Assembly (NCBI GenBank): GCA_017964325.1
Contig: JAGCSE010000306.1
Location: 1-15,763, forward strand
Source of the DNA: Victivallales bacterium
GTDB lineage: Bacteria; Verrucomicrobiota; Lentisphaeria; Oligosphaerales; Oligosphaeraceae
DNA: 15,763 nucleotides
Direction of reading: 5' to 3'
The notes under the pieces were generated by a model, which was given only the letters and a program-made list of their open reading frames with translations, had not been told where the DNA came from and ran no database searches. Shown here piece by piece: positions 15,261-15,763 of this stretch. Position 1 is the stretch's first letter. Every line of letters begins with the position of its first letter. Position numbers and translations under genes: made by a program.

Positions 15261-15763
15261 GGCCGCGTCTCCTTGCTCAACGGGCAGGTCTTCGCCGCCA
15301 CGACGGTCTCCCGCCGCCGTGCGACGCATCGTTCTGAATCCCACAAGTCATTGAAATCACGCTCAAGTAGGTTCCCAAGTCCGTCTTCGTGCAACCATGA
15401 CTGGCAGGGAATCAACTGGCCGTTCGGAGCCACCGCCATGTTCGACAGGCAGGCTCCGCATGACGGCACGACCATTTTCATCCGCAGCAGCTCATGCTCC
15501 GCTATCCAGCCTGGCGACGTGAACGACAGCTCCAATTCGTGCTCCGTGCAATATTTCCAAGCTTTTTGCACCACCGCCGTGATCTCCTCCTGACTCAATC
15601 GCGTAATTGACGATGGCCCGCGCAGCGCATTGCCGCTCGGTATCAGCCCCGAGCAGGAGAAATAATGCACACCGAGCCGCTTCAGAAAATGCAATGTCTC
15701 CGTATAGTCTTGATTGACAGAGCATAATGGCGTGTTGACGCTGACGTCCAGCCCTGCTTCCAA
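15257..15763 (-). CDS. Radical SAM/SPASM-type enzyme, C-terminal part (start outside window)
   Basis: The frame is open to the right edge; 168 residues are visible. The first half continues a radical SAM barrel (GLDVSVNTPLCS, then strands and helices to LSFTSPGW). The end is SPASM-like: C102-G-A-C105, then PNGQLIPC with the G-x4-C spacing (G115, C120), LGNLLERDFNDLWDS, C146 and C160. The extra C-x2-C-x5-C-x3-C cluster seen in anaerobic sulfatase maturases is absent, so fewer auxiliary cluster ligands are available. SPASM enzymes install thioether or other crosslinks in peptides or activate enzymes, using AdoMet radicals. The stop overlaps the ATG of the Cys-Ala-tail gene (ATGA), a sign of coupled expression, so that protein is the likely substrate. 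The CxxxCxxC motif lies outside the window. Confidence 0.8.
   Translation of the reverse strand: MEAGLDVSVNTPLCSVNQDYTETLHFLKRLGVHYFSCSGLIPSGNALRGPSSITRLSQEEITAVVQKAWKYCTEHELELSFTSPGWIAEHELLRMKMVVPSCGACLSNMAVAPNGQLIPCQSWLHEDGLGNLLERDFNDLWDSERCVARRRETVVAAKTCPLSKETRP

Noticed and set aside
15261..15344. 28-residue N-terminal extension of the Cys-Ala-tail protein
   Set aside because: It overlaps the end of the radical SAM gene in another frame, has no ribosome site, and would bury the signal peptide that starts at 15260.
15257..15763. Anaerobic sulfatase maturase (anSME) for the neighbouring sulfatase
   Set aside because: The neighbourhood suggests it, but the C-terminal Cys pattern lacks the C-x2-C-x5-C-x3-C cluster expected of anSME. 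The overlap with the Cys-Ala-tail gene points to a different substrate. It cannot be fully excluded without the N-terminal part.

Overview
The window most resembles a member of the Lentisphaerota/Victivallales (PVC superphylum), probably a gut or rumen anaerobe. The evidence is a type IV prepilin-like protein with the H-x9-DG signature typical of the large PVC prepilin families, a Cys-type sulfatase next to a GH123-like glycosidase, many exported proteins of unknown family, an Rpn/PD-(D/E)XK 'transposase' gene, and a radical SAM/SPASM enzyme. The taxon is inferred from gene content only. No rRNA, tRNA or CRISPR was seen.

Left edge (1-1320): an AT-rich gene on the minus strand for an Rpn-family recombination-promoting nuclease, with an EGK/EGR-rich C-terminal tail. 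Inside it is a well-placed Shine-Dalgarno and ATG that would give an 85-residue C-terminal protein. A second copy of exactly that start region lies just downstream at the window edge.

Minus-strand operon 1 (7450 down to 1476, terminator 1333-1366): two tandem paralogs of an exported alpha-helical-barrel protein, an exported beta-propeller-like protein, and an exported calcineurin-type metallophosphoesterase. A paralog of the phosphoesterase is transcribed divergently at 7601-8797, so the two phosphoesterases flank the other genes as diverged inverted copies. Every protein in this block has a signal peptide, which fits joint processing of an external or periplasmic polymer. The substrate is unknown.

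Centre (8798-10385): an AT-rich 5' region with two possible tiny ORFs, the H-x9-DG prepilin gene (9228-10004), a hairpin that could terminate transcription from both sides (10031-10066), and a 118-bp imperfect palindrome (10199-10316) that looks like a small non-coding mobile or structured element.

Minus-strand operon 2 (right edge down to 10386): a radical SAM/SPASM enzyme (C-terminal part only), a translationally coupled membrane protein whose C-terminal tail carries four His, three Gly, six Cys-Ala repeats and three Gly, a sulfatase without a signal peptide, and a three-part exported GH123-like glycosidase. The radical SAM/Cys-Ala-tail pair is the best candidate for an undescribed system: a maturase that may modify the cytoplasmic tail of a membrane protein.
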